A stretch of 40,640 bases of DNA, from contig CALLPT010000284.1 in assembly GCA_938015575.1 (NCBI GenBank), positions 1 to 40,640 on the forward strand. The letters are read 5' to 3'. The stretch is from an uncultured Acidimicrobiales bacterium (GTDB lineage: Bacteria; Actinomycetota; Acidimicrobiia; Acidimicrobiales; UBA10347). The notes beneath the pieces are model-generated. The model did not search any database and had not been told where the DNA came from. It saw only the letters and a program-made list of their open reading frames with translations. Position numbers and translations under genes: made by a program. Below, piece after piece: positions 1 through 8,849 of this stretch; the first letter of the stretch is position 1, and each line of letters opens with the position of its first letter.

Positions 1-1
1 G

Positions 2-3000
2 CCGACGCTGCTTCGTCTGGAAGAGCAGATGCTTCTGCACGACCAGAGCATCCAGCCGCGGCAGTCGGCGGTCGACGACCTCGCGGTCGACAAGCGTGAC
101 GTGTCGAATCCGTTCAAGGGGCTTCGAGCATTCGGGGTTGAGGACGCCGCGTCGTTTTTCGGACGTGACACGCTCGTCGCTGAACTCCTGCGAAGCATTG
201 GCAGCGGTCAGCGTCTGATCTCGCTCATCGGAGCGAGCGGATCGGGTAAATCGAGCGTCGTGCGTGCCGGTCTGATCCCGGCACTGAGCAAGGGAGCGAT
301 CGAAGGTTCCGATCGCTGGCTGGTGGCGACGATGCTGCCCGGTGCTCACCCGTTCGCCGAACTCGAAGCCGCCTTGCTGCGGTCAACGCTCGACGCTCCC
401 GACAGTGTGCGTGAGCAGTTACAGGGCGACGATGCCGGCTTGGTGCGAGCGGCACTGAGACTTCTCCCCGACGACCAGGCGCGCCTCGTGCTGATCATCG
501 ACCAGTTCGAGGAGCTCTTTACGCTGGGTGCTTCTGACGAGGTCCGGAATCGATTCTTGTCGAACCTGGTCACGGCGGTCGACGATCCCCACGGTCGCGT
601 AACCGTGGTGATCACGCTTCGGGCCGACTTCTATGCCCAACCGCTCATCCATCCCGAGTTCGGGGCTCGGCTCGGTTCGGCCGTCGTCAACGTCACCCCG
701 TTGACGGCCGAAGAACTCGAATCCGCCGCCCTGCGACCGGCCGAAGAGGTCGGCGTGTCGTTCGAGCCTGCGCTACTCGGACAGCTGATCGCCGACGTGG
801 GGAACCAACCGGGGGCACTGCCGCTGTTCCAGTACTCGTTGACCGAGCTCTTCGATCGCCGAACCGGCGACACGATGGCCGCATCGACGTACCGATCGAT
901 GGGTGGTCTCGAGGGCGCCATCCAGCGTCGAGCTTCCGATCTCTTTGGCGGACTCGATCCCGAACAGCAGGAAGCAGCGCGCCAGCTTTTCCTTCGGCTG
1001 GTTGCCGTGAGCACCGACGGACAACGCAGCCGCCGTCGAGTCCCGGCACGAGAGGTCGCTTCGCTCGCGGCGGACACCGCGACGATGCAATATGTGATCG
1101 GCCAGTTCGGTGAGCATCGCTTGTTGTCATTTGATTCGGATCGCCTGACGGGCTCACCGACGGTCGAGGTGGCCCACGAGGCACTGCTTGCGGCCTGGCC
1201 CAGCCTCGAGGAGTGGATCGAGGAGAGCCGCGATGATCTGCGCCAGCATCGGTCGTTGACGACGGCGCTGGTCGAGTGGCAGCTCACCGATGAAGATCCG
1301 GACTACTTGCTGAGCGAGTCTCGCGTTGGCGCGTTCGATGGGTGGGCGCAGGCGTCGCAGCTCCAGCTCAACGCCGAGGAGGAGCGCTACCTCGCCGCCA
1401 GCCGCTCGCACCTCGCCGAACGTCACGCCGCCGAGTCACAACGACAGCAGAAGGAGAAGCGGTCCCGCCGTCGGCTGTGGGGTGCGATCGCGGTCCTCGG
1501 CGCGTCGCTCGGCGTCGTGGCGATGTTCCTCGTCGGGCCGCTGGCCCCCGATGAAGAGCCCGTCGTCACCTTCCTCGCCGACCGAAACGTGCCCGGACTG
1601 CCTGCCCTCATCGGCTCGGGTCTCGATCGTGCCGGTCGCGAGCTCGGCGTGAAGGTGGTCGATGTTCCTCGAGCCGGTGATCCCGTCGAAGCCATGCGTC
1701 AGTTGGCCGAGACCGGACCCGACATCATTATCAGCGATGGCCTTGGCATCGGTGACGGTTCGGTCTTGGTCGCCTATCCCGACGTGAAGTTCGGCTTTGT
1801 CGATCAGATAGCGCAGGGCCCCAACGTCACCACCGCGAGGTTTGCCAACCATGAGGGCGCCTTCCTGGCCGGAGTCGCAGCCGCTCTACAAACCGAAACG
1901 GACGTTGTCGGATTCATCGGCTCGAGCGACTTCCAGCTCATCCAAGAGTTTCAGGCAGGGTTCGAGGCCGGCGTACGCGCCGTCGACCCCGACATCACAA
2001 TTTTGGCTGCCTACGTGCGCCAGTTCTCCGAAATCGAGATTGACGAGAGCTTCGGACGCCCCGATCTCGCCCAGGCGAGGGCCGAGGCCCTGTATCAACG
2101 CGAGGCCGACGTGATCTTCACCGCTGCGGGTCACTCTGGAATGGGCACGTTCGAGGCTGCCGCAGCGCAATCAGACGCAATGGGGCGGCATCTTTGGGCC
2201 ATTGGCGTGGATACCGACCAATGGTTCGACGTGCGCGAGGAGCTTCGCCCCCATGTGCTGACCTCGGTCATCAAGCGCATCGACGTGGCGGCCTACGAGT
2301 TGGCGAGAAGCATGACGAGCAGCGAGTCTGCTGGGCTCATCGTGGACCTCGGCCTTGGAAATGGTGGGTTCACCTACGCCACCTCGGGTGACAACCTTTC
2401 CGCCAGTACCGTCGCCACACTCGACGGCTACATCGAGGAGATCGCTGCGCAGCGGATCCAGGTGCCGGTGCTCGCGACCGTGGAACCGCTCAAGCTTGGC
2501 TCGGACGGAGAGGAGATCGACGGGCCGGAAGCGGTGCGTTTCGAACCGCATCTCCGAGTCGATGGGCTCGATCTCGGCGCCTTGCTGGAGGAGGGGACCT
2601 ACGAGGTCGGCGCGATGGGTACGCCGTTGACGATCACCGTCGACGGCACGCTCATGACGGTCAGCAACGCTGCTGGCTACACGGCCTTCGGTGAGCCCGG
2701 ATGGTCGCAACCCGGGGACCGGGACATCACCTTCATCCGTCCCCAGTTTCTGGCCGACCCGACGCAACCCCAGGCCTCGGTCGAGGCTCAAGTTTGCTGC
2801 CCTCCGCTTGATGACATCGAAGGATGGATCGACACGCTCGTCGACGGCATCGTCACGAGCGGCCCGCAGCGCACCGAGATCGGGGGCCGGTCCGCGGTCT
2901 ACTTCGAGGCGGAGATTGCCGGGGAAGAGATCTGTGGGCGTTTCGGCTACTGCGCGGGCTTCGTCGTGAATCGGTTGTTCGACGATGGCGGCATTTCGGG

Positions 3001-3193
3001 ATGGGCGTTCCAGCTCGGCTTCCACAACCGCATCTGGTGGGTCGACGGCGGCGACTATCCACCGCTGGTGATCATCGCCGCGACACCCAGCGGTGACCGC
3101 AGCTACCAGGTCAAGGCCGACGAGTTCCTGTCCATGCTGGTGATCGGGGATCCCGAACCCCACCCCATCGGCGACCTCCTCCCCGACGGCTAA
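2..3193 (+). CDS. BTAD (partial)-nSTAND1-TM-BMP receptor-like regulator, 5' end cut off
   Basis: The frame is open to the window edge, and the first residues (LLRLEEQMLLHD) look like the end of a bacterial transcriptional activator domain (BTAD), so the true start lies outside. Counting from the Met at 29: an nSTAND1 NTPase begins with NPFKGLRAF (27-35), has Walker A GASGSGKSS (68-76) and the Walker B-type LIIDQFEELF (about 155-164). Basic residues and one TM segment follow (about 480-505). Next comes a BMP/PnrA-like substrate-binding domain (about 512-800; DIIISDG, FANHEGAFLAGVAAAL, VVGFIGS), then about 250 residues I do not recognise, including CCPP and CGRFGYC cysteines. The inferred topology is cytosolic NTPase and extracytoplasmic binding domain. 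PnrA-like proteins bind nucleosides or similar ligands in ABC importers; here the domain probably senses a ligand. The 3' end converges on the SARP operon. An N-terminal SARP DNA-binding domain upstream is likely but not visible. Confidence 0.9.
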   Translation, partial: PTLLRLEEQMLLHDQSIQPRQSAVDDLAVDKRDVSNPFKGLRAFGVEDAASFFGRDTLVAELLRSIGSGQRLISLIGASGSGKSSVVRAGLIPALSKGAIEGSDRWLVATMLPGAHPFAELEAALLRSTLDAPDSVREQLQGDDAGLVRAALRLLPDDQARLVLIIDQFEELFTLGASDEVRNRFLSNLVTAVDDPHGRVTVVITLRADFYAQPLIHPEFGARLGSAVVNVTPLTAEELESAALRPAEEVGVSFEPALLGQLIADVGNQPGALPLFQYSLTELFDRRTGDTMAASTYRSMGGLEGAIQRRASDLFGGLDPEQQEAARQLFLRLVAVSTDGQRSRRRVPAREVASLAADTATMQYVIGQFGEHRLLSFDSDRLTGSPTVEVAHEALLAAWPSLEEWIEESRDDLRQHRSLTTALVEWQLTDEDPDYLLSESRVGAFDGWAQASQLQLNAEEERYLAASRSHLAERHAAESQRQQKEKRSRRRLWGAIAVLGASLGVVAMFLVGPLAPDEEPVVTFLADRNVPGLPALIGSGLDRAGRELGVKVVDVPRAGDPVEAMRQLAETGPDIIISDGLGIGDGSVLVAYPDVKFGFVDQIAQGPNVTTARFANHEGAFLAGVAAALQTETDVVGFIGSSDFQLIQEFQAGFEAGVRAVDPDITILAAYVRQFSEIEIDESFGRPDLAQARAEALYQREADVIFTAAGHSGMGTFEAAAAQSDAMGRHLWAIGVDTDQWFDVREELRPHVLTSVIKRIDVAAYELARSMTSSESAGLIVDLGLGNGGFTYATSGDNLSASTVATLDGYIEEIAAQRIQVPVLATVEPLKLGSDGEEIDGPEAVRFEPHLRVDGLDLGALLEEGTYEVGAMGTPLTITVDGTLMTVSNAAGYTAFGEPGWSQPGDRDITFIRPQFLADPTQPQASVEAQVCCPPLDDIEGWIDTLVDGIVTSGPQRTEIGGRSAVYFEAEIAGEEICGRFGYCAGFVVNRLFDDGGISGWAFQLGFHNRIWWVDGGDYPPLVIIAATPSGDRSYQVKADEFLSMLVIGDPEPHPIGDLLPDG

Positions 3194-3194
3194 C

Positions 3195-3221
3195 CCGTAA
3201 CGGTGTCTGACACCGTTGCGG
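3195..3221. repeat. Perfect-type palindrome between convergent genes, possible bidirectional terminator
   Basis: Two 13-base arms (3195-3207 and 3209-3221) are complementary except for one U-G wobble, with a single central base. The core is AACGGTGTC T GACACCGTT. It fills the 30-base gap between two convergent stop codons, which suits transcript termination, but there is no U-run. A shortened relative lies at 36012-36033. Confidence 0.6.
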
Positions 3222-3223
3222 CT

Positions 3224-6200
3224 TCAGGCCCGAGATGCGGCTCCCCATAGCGAGTCTGCATTGGGAGTGGGGTCGACTACTGACTGGGCCAGCATCAACG
3301 CATCGGGCACGCTCATCGCTCGACCTCGATCGATGAGGTCGGCGGCCATCGGCTCGCCAAGCGCAGCAGCGATTTCGGCCCGCAGTGCGACGCGGCGGGG
3401 TCCACGCAGCCCAGTTGGGTCTCCCCATACCGTCGCACCGAACAACAGCGCCGCATCATGGGAGTTCTGCATCGCTGCCAGCGCGCGAGCGCACGCAAAC
3501 AGAGAATCGCTGACCAGCCAAAGATCTCCCTGGCGCAGGAACGACCAAGCCGTCTCCAATCCGAGCGCCAACGCGTCAGCCGAGCGTCCGAGGTCCATCA
3601 AGGTGTGGGCGGTCCGTTGTCTCGCCGCGCTGGCGATCCACGTGACCGCCGCGGCGTCGCTGATGCCGAGCGATTCGTCATAGAGCTTGAGGGCTTCGAT
3701 CGGATCGCTTGGGGCCCTCGCCATGCCCTGGACCGCGAGAGCGAACGCGGCCGTGGTCGGATTGCCGGTCTGTCGCGCCAGCGCGAGTCCCTGCTGCGCT
3801 GTTGCGAAGGCGTCATCATGGCGCAGGTCGATGACCTGCCAGAGAGCGAGTTGGTCGAGAAACAGTGCCCGGAGTGTCTCGTGACTGGCTGCACCGGCTT
3901 CGATGCGCTCCTGGAGCACTTCGCAGGCGAGGTCGAGTCGGCCAGAGACGGCGTGAACCATGGCCAGGCCTCCTCGCGCCAGCTGGTCGAAGTCGATGCC
4001 CTCGTCACCGAGCGAGTCCGTGGCTCGCTGAGCGAGCGAACCAGCGCGGTCGAGGTCGCCATGCATTGCCAGACCGGAGGCGGCGACGCCCAGAGCGCTG
4101 GGGAATAGCGGCTCGTCTGCGGCTTCGGGGAGATCGGTCGCCGTGATGGCCCAACCGAAGAACTCGGCCGCATGCCGGTGGTTGATGAAGTCATGCCCGA
4201 GGTGAACGATGATGTTGAGCGCAGTAGCGGCATCACGACGCTCGATCGCCCAGGCGAACGCGGCTCGGACGTTCGGCCACGCGGCGTCAAGACGTTGCGC
4301 CCACAGGCCTTCGTCGGCACCCAGGTGCCCGTCATGGGCCTCGATGACCCACGAGTTGTAGTACTCGCGGTGTTTGTCTCGTGTCACCTCGAGAGATTGC
4401 TTGTGGCCCTTGTGTTGGCTGAAGTCACGCACAGTTTCCAGGAGGCGGAAGCCGCCCCGGTCGGCAAGCAGCATCGACTTGTTGACGAGCGACCCCAGGT
4501 GCTCGCTCACGGCCAGCTCGTCGAGATGGTCGTCGCTGAGCACACGTTCCGCTGCCGCGAGATCGAACGGCCCGCTGAACACACAAAGGCGGTCGAAGAG
4601 CGTTCGTTCCTCGCCCTCCAGAAGGTCATAGGACCATGCCAGCGTTGCTTCGAGCGTCCGATGGCGATCGTTGTCTCTCCGGTTTCCTTTCAGCAGTCGA
4701 AAGCGGTCGCCGAGCCGATCACGGAGTTGCGTGACCGACATCGAACGGCTCCGGGCTGCGGCCAGTTCAATGGCGAGCGGAATACCGTCGAGACGAGCGC
4801 AGAGATCGGTGATCACCTCGTCGTCGCCGATCTCCGACGCCCAGCCGCTTGCCAGTGCTCGTCGGCGGAAGAGCTGGGCGGCATCGGATTCGGACCCAGC
4901 TGTCTCGAGCGGTGCCACGGTGAGCTGGAACTCGCCGTGAAGTCCGGTTGGCTCTCGGCTGGTCGCAAGGATCGTGATTCCGGGTAGCTCGTCGAGAAGG
5001 CGGTTTGCCACTTCGACCACACCGTCGAGTACTTGCTCGCAATTGTCCAGGACCATCAACAGCCGTAGTCCGAACAGCGCGCCACATAGCGCGTCGAGGG
5101 CGCTCGAACCGCGTTGGGGTTTGACCCCAAATGCGTCGAGCACGGTGGTGGTCACCTCGTCATCGGCTGTGGCGTTCCCCAGTTCGACCAGCCAGGCCCC
5201 GCCGGGGAAGGCCGGTTCGCTGAATCGTGCGGCCGCGAGAGCGAGGCTGGTTTTGCCGACGCCGCCCACTCCGGTGAGGGTGACCAGGCGCTTCTCCTCG
5301 AGCAGCTCGTCGAGTCTTGTGATGTCGCCGTCGCGTCCGATCAGCTCGGAACGTGGCTGTGGCAGGTTGCCCGTTCGACTCGTCTGGGCACTGGGTTCCG
5401 CCGCAGTGATGGTGCGGTCGGTTTGGTGGAGGATGTCGTCGAAGACCGTCTGGAGCTTGTTGGAGGGGTCGAGGCCAGCCTCGATGAGGGTGTTGCGGGT
5501 GCGGTCGAAGGCTCGGAGTGCTTCGGTGCGGCGGCCCGAGCGGTAGAGGGCGAGCATGTGGAGGCGGCGGAAGTCTTCGTCGTAGGGATGTTCGGTGGTG
5601 GCGGCGTCGAGGTCGCCGATGATGGCGGCGTGGTCGCCGAGTCGCAGGCGGGCGTCGAACCGCAACCGCATGGCCCGCACCCGCTGCTCGGTGAGCCGCA
5701 GGATCTCGCCTCGGAGGGCGCCGTTGTCGGCGAAGTCGGCGTAGGCGTCGCCTCGCCATAGCGCGAGCGCGGCGTCCAGCCGGTCGAGCGCTTCACGCGG
5801 TGACCGATCGAGCAGCGTTGCCGCTTCGTCGACGGCGGTCACGAAGTCGTAGGTGTCCAGGTGTAGATCGGCGATGCCGATCGCATAGCCACCGCGTTCG
5901 GTGTGGAGGGGGAAGTCGGTGCCGAGGATGCGGCGGGCATGGGACACCTTGACCTGCACAGCTTTGCGCGCCGTCGCCGGTGGATCGTCGCCCCATATCC
6001 CGTCGATCAGGGCGGCGACGCTGACCGTGTCCCCAGCGTTCGCGAGCAGCAACGCAACCAGCAGAGCGGGTTTACTGCTGAGGTCGATCCGTTCACCGTC
6101 GCGAGTCACCGAGAGCGGCCCCAATACCTTTACGTCGTAGTGGCTCACCGCCCGGCCCGAACCTTCACCCCATATCCGCCCATTTCGCCGCGCCAATCCT

Positions 6201-6262
6201 GACACAGAACCGCCGTCGCAGGTCAGATACGCGGGGCGCATCCGCACCAACTGCGTGGTCAT
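3224..6262 (-). CDS. AfsR/SARP-family transcriptional regulator with NB-ARC ATPase
   Basis: 1012 residues if translation begins at the ATG whose ATGA overlaps the stop of the upstream lipoprotein gene. Domains in order: OmpR-type winged helix (about 45-115, opening VLGPLSV), BTAD (about 120-265), NB-ARC/STAND ATPase with Walker A GVGGVGKTS (about 330-338), Walker B-type LLMVLDNCEQ (about 400-409) and TSREP, then a helical TPR-like C-terminus. In this family, nucleotide-dependent oligomerisation is coupled to DNA binding at direct repeats near promoters. An alternative start is the GTG at 6148 (974 residues), which has GAAGG upstream and begins at the usual family position; the extra 38 residues do not look like a domain. 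It is the last gene of the sigma/anti-sigma/lipoprotein operon, which suggests its activity is tied to that envelope sensor. Its ligand and targets cannot be read from the sequence. Confidence 0.9.
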   Translation of the reverse strand: MTTQLVRMRPAYLTCDGGSVSGLARRNGRIWGEGSGRAVSHYDVKVLGPLSVTRDGERIDLSSKPALLVALLLANAGDTVSVAALIDGIWGDDPPATARKAVQVKVSHARRILGTDFPLHTERGGYAIGIADLHLDTYDFVTAVDEAATLLDRSPREALDRLDAALALWRGDAYADFADNGALRGEILRLTEQRVRAMRLRFDARLRLGDHAAIIGDLDAATTEHPYDEDFRRLHMLALYRSGRRTEALRAFDRTRNTLIEAGLDPSNKLQTVFDDILHQTDRTITAAEPSAQTSRTGNLPQPRSELIGRDGDITRLDELLEEKRLVTLTGVGGVGKTSLALAAARFSEPAFPGGAWLVELGNATADDEVTTTVLDAFGVKPQRGSSALDALCGALFGLRLLMVLDNCEQVLDGVVEVANRLLDELPGITILATSREPTGLHGEFQLTVAPLETAGSESDAAQLFRRRALASGWASEIGDDEVITDLCARLDGIPLAIELAAARSRSMSVTQLRDRLGDRFRLLKGNRRDNDRHRTLEATLAWSYDLLEGEERTLFDRLCVFSGPFDLAAAERVLSDDHLDELAVSEHLGSLVNKSMLLADRGGFRLLETVRDFSQHKGHKQSLEVTRDKHREYYNSWVIEAHDGHLGADEGLWAQRLDAAWPNVRAAFAWAIERRDAATALNIIVHLGHDFINHRHAAEFFGWAITATDLPEAADEPLFPSALGVAASGLAMHGDLDRAGSLAQRATDSLGDEGIDFDQLARGGLAMVHAVSGRLDLACEVLQERIEAGAASHETLRALFLDQLALWQVIDLRHDDAFATAQQGLALARQTGNPTTAAFALAVQGMARAPSDPIEALKLYDESLGISDAAAVTWIASAARQRTAHTLMDLGRSADALALGLETAWSFLRQGDLWLVSDSLFACARALAAMQNSHDAALLFGATVWGDPTGLRGPRRVALRAEIAAALGEPMAADLIDRGRAMSVPDALMLAQSVVDPTPNADSLWGAASRA

Positions 6263-7542
6263 TCTTCGACCGCCTCTGTCGCGCCGGCACAGCTGTAGCT
6301 CCCGACCAGCGCACTGGAGATGAGCCCCCGGGGTTCGATGGTGGTGTCGACGTGGACGCCGATCGATCCCGGATCGAACTGCGGTGGGCTGAATGCGCGG
6401 TGGTGCGTGAAGAGGCTGTCGAAGAAGCTTCCAGCAGCTTCGTTCACCATCACCACGCTGCCCTCGCCGCACCCTTCGACCGTGCCTTCGAATAAGAGAA
6501 TTCCCGAGTGTTCGTAGTCGGTCTCGCCGAGCAGGTTGTTGCCGATGAACCGGGCGGTTCCGTCGAACGAACCACTGAAGGTCAGGCTGTTGAGTAGGGG
6601 CTGAATCATGAACCCGTCTACGACGGCGCAAACCTCGTCCGGGGAGGCGGACAGATCAGTCGAGCAGTTCGAACCGCTAGTGAACGCCCCTGTGCCCGAC
6701 CAGTCGAGGGCGTCGGCGGCGGGAACCCCGGATGCGGGCCGGGCGATCGCGACCGCACCGTCGGCAATATCGCTGGCGCAAACTACGGTGCCGGTCACGT
6801 CGAAGCTGTTCAGAGCGGTCGTAGCCATGCCGGTATCGAGGACGACGTCGATCGTGCCGAGCTTGCTCGCGAGAGGCGTGTAGGAGACGGCCTCGGTTGA
6901 CCCCATGACAGGTGAGCCTGCCTCGGTTGATCGGTCGAGGTCGAAGCTGCCCCAACCGGCGGTATTGAACACCACCGTGCCTTCGCCACAGTCGCCGATG
7001 GTGCCGACGAACGACGAGATGCCGCCGTAGACGTAACGGCCATCCGCGTCGACGGCGAAGGTCGCCTGCTGTGTCTCGGTTCCTGCGAAGGTTCCCGTCC
7101 GGTCGGCGGTCAGCGTCGCCCTAAGGATTGTGTACTCGGCGAAGACTTCGCAATCGGCAGGTTCCGTGCTCAACGGTGGCCCGACCGAGCACAGCGGTTC
7201 GAGTCGGAACGTCGCGTCGCCGCTCACGGCCGCCGCGGCCTCGACCAGGTCCGTGATCAGGACCACCCCGTCGTCTTCGGCCGATGCAGCCTCGGCGGTC
7301 TCGACGGAAGCTGACTCTGTCGACTCGGGTTGTGGCGTCGCCTCGGGTTGTGGAGTCGCCTCGGGTTGTGGCGTCGCCTCGGGTTGTGGCGTCGGTTGGG
7401 GGTCGGCAGGCGACTCCGCGACGTCTGCCTCAGTTGCTGCGGCCGTCTCGACGGACGGCTGGTCCTCGGTCCCGCAGGCGCCGAGGATGAGCACGACTGC
7501 GATGGCCACCGCCACCCAGATAGCTCGAGTTTCTCGTCTCAT
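6259..7542 (-). CDS. Secreted lipoprotein with Pro-rich repeat linker and duplicated beta-type domain
   Basis: 427 residues. A type II signal peptide is clear: MRRET, a hydrophobic stretch, then the lipobox LGAC with the lipidated Cys at about 23. An acidic, Pro-rich linker contains EATPQP repeats. The mature part has two similar halves: each has a GTF/GT-type strand followed by a cysteine motif, GDCGEGTVVFNTAG in the first and EGCGEGSVVMVNEAAG in the second. This suggests two copies of one barrel-like domain, distantly like DUF3224/allene-oxide-cyclase barrels (inference). An AAGGAG ribosome binding site lies eight bases before the ATG. The stop overlaps the SARP start by four bases (ATGA), so the two genes are probably translationally coupled. 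It is a paralogue of the next gene, about 29 bases away. Function unknown; an envelope sensor subunit is plausible. Confidence 0.85.
   Translation of the reverse strand: MRRETRAIWVAVAIAVVLILGACGTEDQPSVETAAATEADVAESPADPQPTPQPEATPQPEATPQPEATPQPESTESASVETAEAASAEDDGVVLITDLVEAAAAVSGDATFRLEPLCSVGPPLSTEPADCEVFAEYTILRATLTADRTGTFAGTETQQATFAVDADGRYVYGGISSFVGTIGDCGEGTVVFNTAGWGSFDLDRSTEAGSPVMGSTEAVSYTPLASKLGTIDVVLDTGMATTALNSFDVTGTVVCASDIADGAVAIARPASGVPAADALDWSGTGAFTSGSNCSTDLSASPDEVCAVVDGFMIQPLLNSLTFSGSFDGTARFIGNNLLGETDYEHSGILLFEGTVEGCGEGSVVMVNEAAGSFFDSLFTHHRAFSPPQFDPGSIGVHVDTTIEPRGLISSALVGSYSCAGATEAVEE
7327..7398 (-). repeat. 18-bp tandem repeat encoding an EATPQP linker
   Basis: Four copies of an 18-base unit (gggttgtggcgtcgcctc on the plus strand) lie head to tail. 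The second has one change and the fourth diverges at its end. The unit length is a multiple of three, so copy-number change would only lengthen or shorten the Pro-rich linker after the lipobox. Confidence 0.9.
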
Positions 7543-7571
7543 GGTTCCGTCTCCTTCGTCGATCTCGATGT

Positions 7572-8834
7572 TCAGTCAGACTCGGACGCCGCCGCGCCAG
7601 CGCAGCTGTAGGTGCCTTCCAAGCTGGCCGAGGTGATCCCTCTGGGTGCGCCGCCCAGGTCGACGTGGACGCCGGCCGAACCGGGGTCGAATTGCGGCGG
7701 CGCGAAGGCTCGCAAGTGCGTCCATCCGGCTTCGAAACCGCTTCCCACCGACTCGTTCACCATGACGACGGTGCCCTCGCCGCAGCCCTCGACGGTGCCG
7801 TTGATGATGAGGATTCCCGAGTGCTCGTAGTCGGCGGTGTTCGGCTCGGTACTCACCAGGTTTGCGCCGATGAAGCGGGCACCGCCCTTGATCGAGCCGT
7901 TGAAGCTCAAGGTGTTGAGCAGGGGCTGAACCCAGAATTCGTCGATGATTGGACAGGCGTCGTCTGCCGATCCGGAACGGCTGATCCGACAGTTCGAACC
8001 GAAGGTGAACGAGCCCGTGCCCGACCAGTCGCGGACGTCGCCTTCGGCAACCCCGGAAGCGGGGCGAGAGATGCCGGCCACTCCCTCGGCCACGCCGGTG
8101 CCGCACACGACCGTCCCCGTCACGGCGAAGGCGTTCGGAGCGGTCGTGGCCATGTTGGCCTCGAGCACGACCGCGAGGGTGCTGAGCTTGCTCGCAACCG
8201 GGGTGTAGGAGACCGCTTCGCTGGTGCCGATGACCGGCGCCCCCTCTTCGGCGGATCGATCGAGGTCGAAGCTGCCCCAGCCCGCGGTGTTGAACACCAC
8301 CGTGCCGTCGCCGCAGTCTGCGACGGACCCGACGAACGACGAGATGCCGCCGAACACAAAGTTGCCCTCGGCGTCCACGGCGAAGCTCGCGTGGAGTGTC
8401 TCGGTTCCTTCGAACGTCCCGGTGCGATCGCCGGCCAGCCTCGCCCTGAGGATGGTGTACTCGGCGAAGATCTCGCAATCGCCGGGCTCCACCGTCAAGG
8501 GTGGTCCCACCGAGCACAGGGGTTCGAGCTCGAACGTGGCATCGCCGTTCACCCCGACCCCGGCGCTGGCGAGGTCCGCGATGAGTACGAGCTCGTCGGC
8601 CGGCTCGGGCGGAGCAGGCGGTTCCGGTGTCGGCTCGGGTTCTGGAGTCGGCTCGGGTTCGGCGGTCGGCTCGGGCTTCGCTGTGGGTTCAGGGTCGGCC
8701 GGTGACTCGGCGACCTCTGCCCCCGTGGCGGCCACCGCCTCGATCGGTTGCTCGTCCTCGGTCCCGCAGGCGCCGAGGACGAGCATGACCGCCATGGTCA
8801 CCGCCACCCAGATGGTTCGAATCTCTCGTTTCAT
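7572..8834 (-). CDS. Secreted lipoprotein, paralogue of the adjacent lipoprotein
   Basis: 420 residues. Signal peptide with lipobox LGAC, then a linker of Pro-Glu repeats (PEPTAEPEPTPEPEPTPEP), then two related halves carrying ADCGDGTVVFNTAGWG and EGCGEGTVVMVNE. It aligns along its whole length with the product of 6259-7542; blocks such as LEPLCSVGPPL, FAEYTILRA, DRTGTF and QFDPGS are shared, so the pair arose by tandem duplication. It starts 15 bases after the putative anti-sigma gene, in the same operon. The linkers differ in sequence (PEPT against PQPEAT) although the folded parts are alike, which fits a spacer that lifts the domain off the membrane. No enzymatic motif seen. Confidence 0.85.
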   Translation of the reverse strand: MKREIRTIWVAVTMAVMLVLGACGTEDEQPIEAVAATGAEVAESPADPEPTAKPEPTAEPEPTPEPEPTPEPPAPPEPADELVLIADLASAGVGVNGDATFELEPLCSVGPPLTVEPGDCEIFAEYTILRARLAGDRTGTFEGTETLHASFAVDAEGNFVFGGISSFVGSVADCGDGTVVFNTAGWGSFDLDRSAEEGAPVIGTSEAVSYTPVASKLSTLAVVLEANMATTAPNAFAVTGTVVCGTGVAEGVAGISRPASGVAEGDVRDWSGTGSFTFGSNCRISRSGSADDACPIIDEFWVQPLLNTLSFNGSIKGGARFIGANLVSTEPNTADYEHSGILIINGTVEGCGEGTVVMVNESVGSGFEAGWTHLRAFAPPQFDPGSAGVHVDLGGAPRGITSASLEGTYSCAGAAASESD

Positions 8835-8849
8835 GGTTTCCCGCCTTGG

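Noticed and set aside
7327-7398. Tandem 18-bp units considered as a CRISPR fragment
   Set aside because: Units are contiguous with no spacers, keep the reading frame and encode a Pro-rich linker. No cas genes are present.
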